Assembly (NCBI GenBank): GCA_040755395.1 | Contig: JBFMAX010000005.1 | Location: 124,001 to 188,000, forward strand | From: Nitrospirota bacterium | GTDB taxonomy: Bacteria > Nitrospirota > Nitrospiria > Nitrospirales > Nitrospiraceae | Direction: 5' to 3' | DNA: 64,000 nucleotides | Shown: one piece after another, positions 22,035-31,229 of the stretch | Layout: every line of letters starts with the position of its first letter | How positions within the stretch are numbered: position 1 is the stretch's first letter | Program-made: the position numbers and the translations under genes | Notes under the pieces: generated by a model | The model's database searches: none | What the model saw: only the letters and a program-made list of their open reading frames with translations | Told to the model about the DNA's origin: nothing

Positions 22035-25000
22035 TCACGAACACCCGTTCGTGGCGCCGCAGTTCACGCACTTGAGGCACGTCCCGTTCCGGACCATGGT
22101 GAACTGCTTGCACTCGGGGCAGGGATCGCCCTCATAGCCCTTCAGCCGCGCCGTGTCGCGAATCGCCGTGACGGTGAGCGATTCGCGCGTGATCTCCACC
22201 TGGTGCGCCAGGGCATGCCCGTTCCCTTGGCCGTTCCCTCTCGCACCGTTTCCCGCGTCATGCCGGGAGGGAAACTTGTCTGCGATGATCGAGGCCGACT
22301 GGAGCGCCTGGATGTCCGCCTCCTCGTCGGTGCACTCCGGGTCCTGGTCGTCCTTCTTCACCGAATCCATCCGCAGGTCCTCGGGCTGCACCTGCGCCAG
22401 GTCGTAGCGATCCAGGTAGGTCACGGCCAGCTCGCGGAAGATGTAGTCGATGATCGACGTAGCCATCTTGATCCGGTCGTTGAGCTTGACCGGTCCGTTC
22501 GGCTCGAACCTGGTGAAGACGAAGGCTTCGACGAACTCTTCCAGCGGCACCCCATGCTGCAGCCCCAGCGAGATCGCGATCGCGAAGCAGTTCATCAGGC
22601 TCCGGAAGGCCGCCCCCTCCTTGTGCATGTCGAGGAAGATCTCGCCCAGCGTCCCGTCTTCGTACTCGCCGGTCCTGAGATAGATCTTGTGGCCCCCGAC
22701 GATCGCCTTCTGCGTGTAACCGTTCCTCCGCGCCGGCAACGGCCTCCGCTTCGCCAGGTACCGGTAGCGCACCAGCACCCGCTCGGTCATTTTTTCGGCG
22801 GCGCTCAACACGTCGGCGCTCGGTTCGACTGCCTTTCCGCTGTCCGAGGAGGCGTTCAGCGGCTGGCTCAGCTTGGACCCGTCGCGATAGAGCGCGACGG
22901 CTTTCACCATGCTCCTCCACGCCAGGAGGTACGCGGCCTTCACGTCCTCCACCGTGGCGTCGGCGGGCATATTAATGGTCTTGGAGATCCCTCCGCTGAT
23001 GAAGGGTTGCGCGGCCGCCATCATGCGAATGTGGGCCTCGATTGGAATGTAGCGTTGCCCGATCCGGCCGCACCGGTTGGCGCAATCGAACACCGGCAGG
23101 TGTTCCGCCTTGAGGTGCGGCGCGCCTTCCACGGTCATGGCGCCGCAGCAATAGTCGTTGGCCGCGGCGACCTCCTCCTGGGTGAAGCCCAGCGCTTTGA
23201 GCATGTTGAAGTTGGGCTCGTTCAGTTGCGCGTCCGTGAAGCCCAGCTTCTCGCGGCAGAACTCCTCGCCCAGCGTGAACTTGTTGAAGGCGAACTGGAT
23301 CTCGAACGCCTGCTTGAGCGAGTGTTCCAGCCGCTCCAGCGCCGCGTCGTCGAACCCTTTCTCCTTCAACGTCTCGTGATTGATGAACGGCGCGCCCTTG
23401 AGCGTCTGCCGCCCGATGCAGTAATGGACGATGTCCTGCATCTGTGTCTCCGTGTACCCGAGGGTCCTCAGCGCCGGCGGAAGGCTCTGGTTGATGATCT
23501 TGAAGTAGCCTCCGCCCGCCAGTTTCTTGAACTTGACCAGCGCGAAGTCCGGCTCGATGCCGGTCGTATCGCAATCCATCACCAACCCGATCGTGCCGGT
23601 CGGCGCGATGCACGTCACCTGGGCGTTGCGGAACCCGTAGGCCGTGCCCAGTTCCAATGCCCGATCCCATGCCCGCCGGGCCGCCAGCAGCAAGTCGGGC
23701 GGACAATGTTCCGGCTGGATGCCCATCGGCTTGATCGTCAGCCCTTCATATTCCTCCGGCGGCGCATTGTAGGCTGCGCGGCGGTGGTTTCTGATCACCC
23801 GCAGCATGTGCTCGCGATTTTTCGCGTAGCCGGGGAAGGGCCACAGCTCGGCAGCCATCTCGGCGGAAGCGCTGTAGGCTTCGCCGGTCATGATGGCCGT
23901 GATGGCGCCGCAGATCGCCAAAGCCTGAGGCGAATCATAGGGAATGCCTTGCCGCATCAGGATGGTGCCCAGGTTGGCGTACCCCAACCCCAATGTCCGG
24001 AAGATGTAGCTCTTTTCCGCGATCGCGCGGCTGGGGAACGAGGCCATCAACACGCTGATCTCCAGCACGATGGTCCAAAGGCGCACCGCGTGACGGAAGG
24101 TCTCCAGGTCGAACCGTCCGTCCGGCGTGAAGAATTCGGCTAAGTTGATGGACGCCAGGTTGCACGCCGTGTCGTCCAGGAACATGTACTCGCTGCAGGG
24201 ATTCGACGCGTTGATGCGCCCGTCCTCCGGGCAGGTATGCCATTCATTGATGGTCGTGTCGTATTGCGTGCCGGGATCGGCGCAGATCCAGGCGGCCCAG
24301 GCGATCTTGTCCCACAGCTCCCGCGCCTTGACGACTTTGCAGACCTTGCCGTCCGTCCGCCGCTTGAGCTGCCAGTCGCCGTCTTTTTCCAGCGCCTCGA
24401 AGAACGCATTGGGGATACGAATGCTGTTGTTGGAGTTCTGCCCCGACACGGTCTGATAGGCCCTGCCGTCCCAATTCGTGTCGTATTCATGAAAGACGAA
24501 ATGCGTGAAGCCCTGCTGGGCATAAGCGAACATGCGGTCGATATAGGCTTCCGGCACGTGGTCGCGCCGAGCCGCGTGGATGGCCTCCTGGAGCGCCGGA
24601 TTCTTCTTGGGATCGATCTCCACTTTCATCTGGCCGTCGCCGCCGACCACATGACAGGCCTTCAACACCGCGTTCAATCGTTGTGCGCATATTTTTGAAC
24701 CGGTGACCATGGCGGCCACTTTCTGCTCTTCGATCACCTTCCAGTCGATGAACTCCTCGACATCCGGATGGTCCAAATCCAGGCAGACCATCTTGGCCGC
24801 TCGCCGGGTCGTCCCGCCCGACTTGATCGCGCCGGCAGCCCGGTCCCCGATCTTCAGAAACGACATCAGCCCCGACGACCGGCCGCCGCCGGACAGCGGC
24901 TCTCCGTCGCCGCGCAGCCTGGAGAAATTCGTCCCCGTTCCGCTTCCGTACTTAAAGAGGCGCGCCTCGCGGACCCACAGGTCCATGATGCCGTTCTCGT

Positions 25001-26693
25001 TGACCAGATCGTCCTCGATGGACTGGATGAAACAGTTGTGCACGACGACATTGTTGGAGAGGTACTGTCCGCTTTCCGTTTGAATGTCGAAGACCGGCTG
25101 CACTCCCATCGCCTCGATCCGGACAATGACTTCCTCTCGCAATGCCGGCAGTGTCTTACCCGGAAACCGATCGGAGCAGGCCGCCTCAAGCTTTTCACGC
25201 TTGTCTTCCGAAACGAACCCGATCAGGTCCCGGTAACGAGCCCGCGCTTCCGCATAGCCGATCGAAACGAAGTACGGCGTCCTCCGATTTTCCCGGGTCT
25301 CGACGCCTCGCTGCACTCGCGCATAGACGCCCAGGTTCAGCAACAGCGCCTGGATGCCGAGGGCCAGCGGCGCCGAGGTCGTGGTCAGAACGATATCGGC
25401 GGTCCGGGAGGCGCGGGATCTGAGACGGACCGTGCCATCCGCCTGGAACAAAGCCAAGAGATAGGCGGCTAGCACTTGCAGTCCGGAAGACTGGATCGCC
25501 TTCGGCACGGACCACTCTTCGCTTTCCCTCAGCAGTTCGTATTTCTCGACAAAAGGTCTGAGCGCTTCGCCGTACAGCCGGATGCAGCGGACATCGAGCC
25601 CGGCGGTCCGGGTCTCCACGGACCGAACGTGGTAGTGCACCCCGTCGAAGACGCGCAACACCCGTTCCAGAACGAAATTGAACTCGGCCTTGTCGATGGT
25701 CATGAATTCAAGCGTCAGACCGCGGTTGGTGCCCCGCTCGTACCGGCCGACAAAGCCGTCTCCCTGCAGCCAACCGACCAGCGCGGCCTCGTCCACGTCA
25801 TGCGGCTTCGACTGCTCGGTCACCGCCGTCCCGGTCGCCAGCGTGAGCCGCATGCCCGGAGCCAGTTCGTCCACCCTCCGCCAGGCGCCGGTTGAACGCC
25901 GCGCCTCGAGCGCATAGACGAGATGATCGCCTGTCGCCTCGACGCAGACGCCGTTTTTGAGCACGATCTTGAAGACGGGCTTCTCGCCGTTTGCCTTGAC
26001 GGCGACCACCTTTGTCGTCCCCGAACCCTTGCCCGCGTCGGAGCGGCGACCGTCGAACACTTCCAGCCCGACCAGGCCCTTCGTCACGATGTCTCCGATC
26101 GGCATGGGCCCCTGCGGCGTCGAGACCAAAGCGTGGTAGGGTTGGCACGCGTGGGGTTGCGGGTGTTCGAACGCGTTGGCGGCCTTGACCACTTCGCGGG
26201 TCTTGGGATCGACGTAGTAGTGGCCTTGGGCGGGGCCGGTCAGACCATAGGCGTAATGGAGCCCGGTGTTGAACCATTGGGGCGAATTGGGCGCCGCCAT
26301 TTGGCGCGCGAGCATGTAGCAGATTTCGTCATGAAAGGCGGCGGCGTCTTCGGCCGACTTGAAGTAACCGTAGTTCTTGCCCCAATGCGTCCAGCACCCG
26401 GCCAGCCGTTCGAAGACCTGGCGCGCATCGCGCTCTCCGCCGAGAACCGGCTTTCCATCCGGTCCGGTCAGTACCTTCCCGTCCGGCCCGATTTGGGGCA
26501 CGCCGGCTTTACGGAAATACTTTTGCGCCAGAATGTCGACGGCCAATTGAGACCACCGCTCCGGAACCTCGATGTTGTCCAATTTGAAGACCGTGGACCC
26601 GTCGGGGTTGCGGATTTCCGACGACCGCTTCACGAACTTCATCCCCTCGTAAGGGCTCTGCCCGCTCCGCGTGAATTTCCGTTCAATTCTCAC
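22035..26693 (-). CDS. nrdJ: Adenosylcobalamin-dependent ribonucleotide reductase (class II) with an intein
   Basis: The 1552-residue reading frame encodes a 1181-residue NrdJ interrupted by a 371-residue intein (residues 183-553). NrdJ reduces ribonucleotides to deoxyribonucleotides with B12 and needs no oxygen. Key residues are visible. The redox cysteine follows the intein (CFIQSIEDD). The thiyl-radical cysteine sits in SNPCSEY with its Asn and Glu partners. The second redox cysteine is in [13 protein letters not shown]-terminal zinc ribbon (CPECKQF ... CLKCVNCG) is typical of the long class II form. Start is GTG 26693 with GGGAGGG ahead. Without splicing the enzyme would be inactive. Confidence 0.95.
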   Translation of the reverse strand: MRIERKFTRSGQSPYEGMKFVKRSSEIRNPDGSTVFKLDNIEVPERWSQLAVDILAQKYFRKAGVPQIGPDGKVLTGPDGKPVLGGERDARQVFERLAGCWTHWGKNYGYFKSAEDAAAFHDEICYMLARQMAAPNSPQWFNTGLHYAYGLTGPAQGHYYVDPKTREVVKAANAFEHPQPHACQPYHALVSTPQGPMPIGDIVTKGLVGLEVFDGRRSDAGKGSGTTKVVAVKANGEKPVFKIVLKNGVCVEATGDHLVYALEARRSTGAWRRVDELAPGMRLTLATGTAVTEQSKPHDVDEAALVGWLQGDGFVGRYERGTNRGLTLEFMTIDKAEFNFVLERVLRVFDGVHYHVRSVETRTAGLDVRCIRLYGEALRPFVEKYELLRESEEWSVPKAIQSSGLQVLAAYLLALFQADGTVRLRSRASRTADIVLTTTSAPLALGIQALLLNLGVYARVQRGVETRENRRTPYFVSIGYAEARARYRDLIGFVSEDKREKLEAACSDRFPGKTLPALREEVIVRIEAMGVQPVFDIQTESGQYLSNNVVVHNCFIQSIEDDLVNENGIMDLWVREARLFKYGSGTGTNFSRLRGDGEPLSGGGRSSGLMSFLKIGDRAAGAIKSGGTTRRAAKMVCLDLDHPDVEEFIDWKVIEEQKVAAMVTGSKICAQRLNAVLKACHVVGGDGQMKVEIDPKKNPALQEAIHAARRDHVPEAYIDRMFAYAQQGFTHFVFHEYDTNWDGRAYQTVSGQNSNNSIRIPNAFFEALEKDGDWQLKRRTDGKVCKVVKARELWDKIAWAAWICADPGTQYDTTINEWHTCPEDGRINASNPCSEYMFLDDTACNLASINLAEFFTPDGRFDLETFRHAVRLWTIVLEISVLMASFPSRAIAEKSYIFRTLGLGYANLGTILMRQGIPYDSPQALAICGAITAIMTGEAYSASAEMAAELWPFPGYAKNREHMLRVIRNHRRAAYNAPPEEYEGLTIKPMGIQPEHCPPDLLLAARRAWDRALELGTAYGFRNAQVTCIAPTGTIGLVMDCDTTGIEPDFALVKFKKLAGGGYFKIINQSLPPALRTLGYTETQMQDIVHYCIGRQTLKGAPFINHETLKEKGFDDAALERLEHSLKQAFEIQFAFNKFTLGEEFCREKLGFTDAQLNEPNFNMLKALGFTQEEVAAANDYCCGAMTVEGAPHLKAEHLPVFDCANRCGRIGQRYIPIEAHIRMMAAAQPFISGGISKTINMPADATVEDVKAAYLLAWRSMVKAVALYRDGSKLSQPLNASSDSGKAVEPSADVLSAAEKMTERVLVRYRYLAKRRPLPARRNGYTQKAIVGGHKIYLRTGEYEDGTLGEIFLDMHKEGAAFRSLMNCFAIAISLGLQHGVPLEEFVEAFVFTRFEPNGPVKLNDRIKMATSIIDYIFRELAVTYLDRYDLAQVQPEDLRMDSVKKDDQDPECTDEEADIQALQSASIIADKFPSRHDAGNGARGNGQGNGHALAHQVEITRESLTVTAIRDTARLKGYEGDPCPECKQFTMVRNGTCLKCVNCGATNGCS
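25035..26147 (-). mobile_element. LAGLIDADG intein inside nrdJ
   Basis: The insertion begins at C183 after PQPHA and ends at VVHN with C554 as the first residue of the second extein. It has a block A start [19 protein letters not shown], a block B-type ATGDHLVY and two LAGLIDADG-like helices ([12 protein letters not shown] near 304-315 and [15 protein letters not shown] near 408-422). A C-terminal [20 protein letters not shown] closes the splicing domain. All residues needed for protein splicing (Cys1, His in block B, penultimate His, Asn, Cys+1) are present, so it looks active. The endonuclease part keeps both acidic motif ends. Confidence 0.93.
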
Positions 26694-26812
26694 GATATCC
26701 CTCCCTGGAAAGCTGCCGATAAAGGTGGTCCCGACCGCCTGTGCTCGACTAGAACTTTGAAGCCATCCGGCTGGAAAACCGACTGTCCGATTCAGTAAGC
26801 CTGTCCGGGATG

Positions 26813-26860
26813 CAGCTACATATAGCGATTCGATTTTTTTGTCAATACTAAATATTGTGG
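26813..26860 (-). promoter_or_regulatory. nrdJ promoter with two NrdR-type boxes
   Basis: Two 16-base boxes lie at 26813-26828 and 26845-26860, separated by 16 bases. Their cores are CTACATATAG and CTAAATATTG; each matches the NrdR palindrome core at nine of ten positions. Between and within them, on the minus strand, is a TTGACA -35 element (26845-26840) and a weaker TATATG -10 element (26824-26819). Repressor binding would block the promoter. The spacing of about three helix turns is the usual NrdR arrangement. Confidence 0.72.
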
Positions 26861-26941
26861 GTTTACTGGGGAAAACGAGGAAAACCTGGGGATAGCGAAA
26901 TCAGCCGATTGGCTCTGGCTCAGACCGATTTGTTCACGAGG

Positions 26942-26950
26942 TTATCCACA
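26942..26950 (+). promoter_or_regulatory. Perfect DnaA box upstream of nrdJ
   Basis: TTATCCACA, the strict DnaA consensus, stands alone about 80 bases upstream of the second NrdR box. A single box does not make an origin. DnaA control of nrd genes is known in E. coli. Confidence 0.45.
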
Positions 26951-27015
26951 GCGGGGAAGGTTACACCCAGGAGCGGTTTGGTCGACTGAACCGTCATTTC
27001 ACGAGTGATGTGGGC

Positions 27016-27396
27016 TCAGAACACGGCGCGACCGAGTTTCAGCGTCGCCTCCTCAACGCCCTCAATCGGTACAAACCGGCCCGCCACGCCCAGCACCACG
27101 ACCCGAACGTCCAATACCCGCGTTTCGAACAGGCTCACCAGCCCCCAGTTTCGCCTGACGGTGTTCGGACGCACCACACCCGCGATCAGCCGCTTGCCCT
27201 GCGTTCTGAAGACAGAGCGGATGAGATTCTGTTCTCGGCTCGGCGCAGTTTGATCCATGCGCTCGAGCGCCTGGGAGAGTTTCGCCTCGAGGAAGAGGAG
27301 GTAGTCGTCGGTGGTGGGATTTGTCGCCGCCAACGCGACGCAGACGCCCAGGAACGCGGTCAGAAGAGCTAAGGCGAGGGTCTTCGTGTCGTCCAA
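27016..27396 (-). CDS. DUF4359-like exported protein
   Basis: A 126-residue protein with one N-terminal hydrophobic segment (about residues 7-24), followed directly by TNPTTDDYLLFLEAKLSQ. The 'TNP-x-x-x-DY' start after a signal anchor is typical of DUF4359 proteins. The C-terminal part, ETRVLDVRVVVLGVAGRFVPI, is predicted beta. The start appears to be TTG 27396 with GGGGTG ahead. The function of the family is unknown. Confidence 0.55.
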   Translation of the reverse strand: MDDTKTLALALLTAFLGVCVALAATNPTTDDYLLFLEAKLSQALERMDQTAPSREQNLIRSVFRTQGKRLIAGVVRPNTVRRNWGLVSLFETRVLDVRVVVLGVAGRFVPIEGVEEATLKLGRAVF

Positions 27397-27559
27397 GCTT
27401 CACCCCGGGCAAGGGTTCAGGAATCGGCCGTGCGATTCACCTCCGGCTGCCGACCCGCGCGTTGACAATTCACCATACGGTGATTAGCCTAGCCCGCCGT
27501 CACGCCGTCACATGAACCGCCCGTGCGCCGTGAGCCAACTCATAGATTAGGAGGATGTC

Positions 27560-27853
27560 ATGTATGTCTGGAGCAAGCGTCTGGTCGCCGGACTGTTGGG
27601 CGCGTTTCTCATCCTGCTGGGGATTTTTTTACTTCACGGCACGCCCGACGCCGCGAGCGGACTCAAAATCCACACGACGCGCTGGATAACGATGAACTAC
27701 GCCGGGCTCGTGATCTGGGTCTTCGTATGGATGATCGACCAGGCCCGGGTGCGGGGGAAAAATGTCTGGCTGTGGTTCGTTCCGTTTCTCTTCGCGCCGC
27801 TTCCGGTTCTCATGCTCTACGTGCTCTTCCTTCAGCGCCGATTGAAGACGTGA
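27560..27853 (+). CDS. Small integral membrane protein
   Basis: A 97-residue protein with three hydrophobic segments (about residues 8-25, 45-60 and 70-90), ending in a basic tail RRLKT. AGGAGG stands six bases before ATG 27560. No family was recognised. It is convergent with ampG, whose stop is 4 bases away, and shares no transcript with its other neighbours. Confidence 0.7.
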   Translation: MYVWSKRLVAGLLGAFLILLGIFLLHGTPDAASGLKIHTTRWITMNYAGLVIWVFVWMIDQARVRGKNVWLWFVPFLFAPLPVLMLYVLFLQRRLKT

Positions 27854-27856
27854 AGG

Positions 27857-29140
27857 TTATTCCACCGCGGGAGAGACCGGAGAGAGCCCCGCGCTCCGCC
27901 GGGACTCCGGCGACCGGTGATTGTCCAGCGCCCCACGCAATCTCCAGAGCAGCAGGAGGCCCGGCAAAGCGGCCAGAAACGTGACTAGGAAAAATTGCCC
28001 CCAGCCCAAGGTTTCGACCAATTCCGCCGCCGGCCGGCCGAGCAACACGCGGCCGAGGGCTTCCAGCGACGACAGCAAGGCGAACTGGGTCGCGGTATAG
28101 CGGTGGTCGCACAGGGACATCACGAAGGCGACGAACGCGGAGGTTCCCATCCCGCCGGAGAAATTTTCGAAGACGACCGCCGCCACCGTCGCGGTGTAAT
28201 TCTTCCCGACCCACGCCAGCGCCATGAACGAGAGGTTCGAGACGGCCTGCAGCGCTCCGAAAGCCAGCAACGCGCGAAAGAGGCCCATGCGCGCCATGGC
28301 CACGCCCCCGGCCAAGGCGCCGAGCAACGTTGCGGCGATCCCCACGCCCTTCATCAGGCCGACATCGGTGGCCGTGAACCCGATCCCCCCGATCAGGAAC
28401 GCCGTCGAGAGCGTCGCCGCGAAGGCATCACCCGCTTTATACAGCACGATCAGCAGCAAGAAGCCGACCGCTTCCGGGCGGGAGAAGAATTCCGTGATCG
28501 GTCCCCAGACCGCTTCCGAGAGGCTCCGCGGAATGACCCCGGGGTCCGCCGGTTCCGGGCTGAGCAGGATCGTCGCCACCCCCGCCGTCATGAGACCGGC
28601 CATCAGCCAATACGTGCCTCGCCAGCCGATCGAATCCGCCAGGATCAGCGCGAGCGCCCCGGCGACGACCAGCGCCAGTCGATATCCGTTTACCCAGACC
28701 GCCGCGCCAAAACCCCGTTCCTGCGGCTGCAGCACATCCGTCCGGTAGGCGTCGAAGACGATGTCGAGCGACGCCGACATGAAGGCCACGGCGAGGGCCA
28801 GGATCCCGAGCGCCCAGGGATGATCGCTTGGTCCGGTCACCGCCATGGCAGCCAGCCCGGCTGCCACGCCGAGCTGGGTCACGACCATCCAGCCGCGCCG
28901 GCGACCGAGCCACGGGGGCACGAAACGATCCATGAGGGGCGCCCAGAGAAATTTCACCGCGTAGGGCAGCCCGACGAGCGTGAAAATCCCGACGGTCCGC
29001 AGGTCGACTCCCGCAACGGTCAGCCAGGCCTGGAGCGTCCCAGACGTGAGGGCCAAGGGCAAGCCGGAGGCGAACCCCAGCGGCAGCATGACGGCGACGC
29101 GACGATTAGCGAGCGCGGTCCACAGATGTCGGGATATCAT
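27857..29140 (-). CDS. ampG: AmpG-type MFS transporter
   Basis: A 427-residue MFS permease with about 12 hydrophobic segments. Diagnostic AmpG features are GFASGLPLALTSGTLQAW in the first helix, VGLPYAVKFLWAPLMDR in the second-helix loop, DIVFDAYRTD, and the second-half KAGDAFAATL. AmpG imports anhydro-muropeptides for cell-wall recycling. ATG 29140 is chosen because it leads directly into the first helix; the longer GTG 29191 start adds an unlikely tail. Other acetyl-CoA or siderophore MFS carriers share this fold. Confidence 0.82.
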   Translation of the reverse strand: MISRHLWTALANRRVAVMLPLGFASGLPLALTSGTLQAWLTVAGVDLRTVGIFTLVGLPYAVKFLWAPLMDRFVPPWLGRRRGWMVVTQLGVAAGLAAMAVTGPSDHPWALGILALAVAFMSASLDIVFDAYRTDVLQPQERGFGAAVWVNGYRLALVVAGALALILADSIGWRGTYWLMAGLMTAGVATILLSPEPADPGVIPRSLSEAVWGPITEFFSRPEAVGFLLLIVLYKAGDAFAATLSTAFLIGGIGFTATDVGLMKGVGIAATLLGALAGGVAMARMGLFRALLAFGALQAVSNLSFMALAWVGKNYTATVAAVVFENFSGGMGTSAFVAFVMSLCDHRYTATQFALLSSLEALGRVLLGRPAAELVETLGWGQFFLVTFLAALPGLLLLWRLRGALDNHRSPESRRSAGLSPVSPAVE

Positions 29141-29301
29141 TCGGCGGCAATCCAGGAGAGCGTGATACGGAGCAGCATACCACCATTCCACGCACGGCGG
29201 GAGCAGATTCCCAAGAACAGGGAAGGAACCGGTCCGACCGAATAGGACGAGATCGTTGGGCTTCGAGCGAGGCCGGCGGAAAAGGCGCGTTCCCGGTCAG
29301 T

Positions 29302-29709
29302 TCAGCAAGGCTGGCCGTTGAAGAGACAGGGCTTGTAACGCGTGACGTCGAAATCGATGTTCTCTTGGTACACCAGTTCGTTCCCGTTCACGCCGTCGCG
29401 CTGGGGATCGTTCCACATCGTGTGGTTCCACCAATAGAACAGAGGATAGCTCTCGGTGTAGTAGACCGGATTGCCGTAGTTGCTTCGCGTGTACTCTTCC
29501 ACCAGGCGTCCCGTCACGTAATCGACCACGCCGTTGCCCTGCAACGAGTACAGGATGAGAAAGAGACGGGCCTCGTGGTCATACAGTTCATCGATTCGCG
29601 TATTGAAATCCGGTTCGACCGGCAGGGATTCACGGGTCCATCCGGCTTGAGCCGGCAGAAGCACCGTGAGGAGAAGCGCAACACCGAGGGCGAGCCGCAA
29701 CGTGGCCAT
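29302..29709 (-). CDS. Secreted protein of unknown function
   Basis: A 135-residue protein with a clear signal peptide (cleavage near AQAGW, residue 22). The mature part is rich in Tyr and Trp (YYTESYPLFYWWNHTMW) and has two cysteines near the C-terminus (KPCLFNGQPC) that could form a disulfide. AGGAGGATG stands about nine bases before ATG 29709. No family was recognised. Confidence 0.72.
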   Translation of the reverse strand: MATLRLALGVALLLTVLLPAQAGWTRESLPVEPDFNTRIDELYDHEARLFLILYSLQGNGVVDYVTGRLVEEYTRSNYGNPVYYTESYPLFYWWNHTMWNDPQRDGVNGNELVYQENIDFDVTRYKPCLFNGQPC

Positions 29710-29822
29710 AGGATCATCCTCCTACGTTGTACAGCAGCGCGACGGAAAATTTCGAAAATCGTACCACGAGAATATCGCTTGTTCAACAGGAACTCTCGAG
29801 TCGCCGGGCGACGCTCCCCGGC

Positions 29823-29852
29823 TTGCCGTCGCACTATGGCCTTCCCTATAAT
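29823..29852 (+). promoter_or_regulatory. Candidate promoter for a near-leaderless mtaB transcript
   Basis: TTGCCG at 29823-29828 and a perfect TATAAT at 29847-29852 are separated by 18 bases. Transcription should begin near 29859-29860, only two or three bases before ATG 29862, leaving no room for a ribosome site. Confidence 0.55.
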
Positions 29853-29861
29853 GACGCCGCT

Positions 29862-31229
29862 ATGCGAACATCTCGTCCCCGCGCTTCCTTGCACACGCTC
29901 GGTTGCCGGCTCAACCAGGCGGAGACCGCTCTGCTGGCCGACCGGTTGCGACGCGACGGATACGAGCTGGTCGAGTTCGGCCGGCCGACCGATCTGCTCG
30001 TGCTCAACACCTGCTCCGTCACGGAGAATGCGGAGAAGGATTGTCGCTATGCGGTGCGCAGAACCCTGCGCCATTCCCCCCATGCCTTCGTGGCCGTGAC
30101 CGGCTGCTACGCGCAAACCGGCATGCAGGTCCTGCGCGATCTGCCGGGGATCGATTTGATCGTCGGCACCCAATACAAGATGAACCTGCCGGATTACCTG
30201 CCGGCGCCGGCCGCCCTGAAGAAACAACCGGCCCCCCAGGTGCTTCATACGAAAGCGATCGCACGTGAGGATTTCCTGCTGCCCGGCGCCGGCGAGTGCG
30301 GCACGGTGCGGGCGCCCCTGAAAATCCAGGACGGCTGCAATTTCATGTGCAGCTTTTGCCTCATTCCGTTTGCGCGGGGCCGCGAGCGGAGCCGCCAAAC
30401 CGACGATGCCGTCCGTGAAGCCGAGGAACTGGTCGCAAAAGGCCACCGTGAAGTGGTGCTCACCGGCGTGAACATCGGACGATACGACCGGGACGGGCGC
30501 GGGCTGATCGACCTGATCCGCCGCTTGGAAGGCATCGCCGGCCTGGAACGGATCCGTATCTCGTCGATCGAGCCGACGACGATCCCGGACGAGTTGCTCG
30601 ACTACATGGCTTCGTCCTCCAAGCTCTGCCGCTATCTCCATGTTCCGCTCCAAAGCGGCGACGACGGCATCCTGCGGGCCATGAACCGGCGCTACACGGT
30701 CGGCGACTATGCGAGCCTGATCGACAAAGCGGTCCGGACGATCCCCGATGTGGGGCTGGGCACCGATCTTCTCGTCGGGTTTCCGGGCGAAGGCGAGAAG
30801 GAATTCGCGAACACCCTGCGGGTTGCGGAAGAGCTGCCGTTCTCCTACTTTCATGTCTTCAGCTTCTCCAAGCGTCCCGGAACGGCCGCGGCCCGTCTGA
30901 CCAATCCCGTGAACCCGGCGACGGTCAAGACGCGGACGCGGATCCTCTCGGAACTCTCCCGAGCGAAACGCCTGGCCTTTTACCAAAAGCAGATCGGCCG
31001 GACGGTCCGGGTGCTGTTCGAAACCAAACAGAAGGACGGGCTGTGGACCGGCTTGACGAGTACCTTCACGAAGGTCGGGGTCTCTTCGGATGCCGACCTC
31101 ACCAACGTCATCAGGAATGTGGTCATCACCGGAGCGATGGACGGTCTCGCGGTCGGACATCTCGATCCCCCGACCGGCGCCACCTTGCGTCCGCGCCTTC
31201 GGGAGATCCGATTGGTCGCCCATGACTAA
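29862..31229 (+). CDS. mtaB: tRNA t6A37 methylthiotransferase
   Basis: A 455-residue radical SAM methylthiotransferase. The N-terminal UPF0004 domain carries its three cluster cysteines (LGCRLNQAE, NTCSVTE, TGCYAQ). The radical SAM motif is CNFMCSFC near residue 160, and a C-terminal TRAM-like region follows. 'LGCRLNQ' rather than 'FGCQMN' separates MtaB from MiaB. It adds methylthio to t6A at position 37 of tRNAs reading ANN codons. ATG 29862 is preferred over the longer frame because it leads straight into the first domain. It overlaps miaB by eight bases. Confidence 0.9.
   Translation: MRTSRPRASLHTLGCRLNQAETALLADRLRRDGYELVEFGRPTDLLVLNTCSVTENAEKDCRYAVRRTLRHSPHAFVAVTGCYAQTGMQVLRDLPGIDLIVGTQYKMNLPDYLPAPAALKKQPAPQVLHTKAIAREDFLLPGAGECGTVRAPLKIQDGCNFMCSFCLIPFARGRERSRQTDDAVREAEELVAKGHREVVLTGVNIGRYDRDGRGLIDLIRRLEGIAGLERIRISSIEPTTIPDELLDYMASSSKLCRYLHVPLQSGDDGILRAMNRRYTVGDYASLIDKAVRTIPDVGLGTDLLVGFPGEGEKEFANTLRVAEELPFSYFHVFSFSKRPGTAAARLTNPVNPATVKTRTRILSELSRAKRLAFYQKQIGRTVRVLFETKQKDGLWTGLTSTFTKVGVSSDADLTNVIRNVVITGAMDGLAVGHLDPPTGATLRPRLREIRLVAHD

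Noticed and set aside
21984-24143. 719-codon plus-strand frame opposite nrdJ
   Set aside because: The nrdJ strand carries zinc ribbon and RNR motifs; this frame has none.
26694-27015. Replication origin near nrdJ
   Set aside because: Only one DnaA box and modest A/T content; no box cluster, no dnaA or dnaN nearby.
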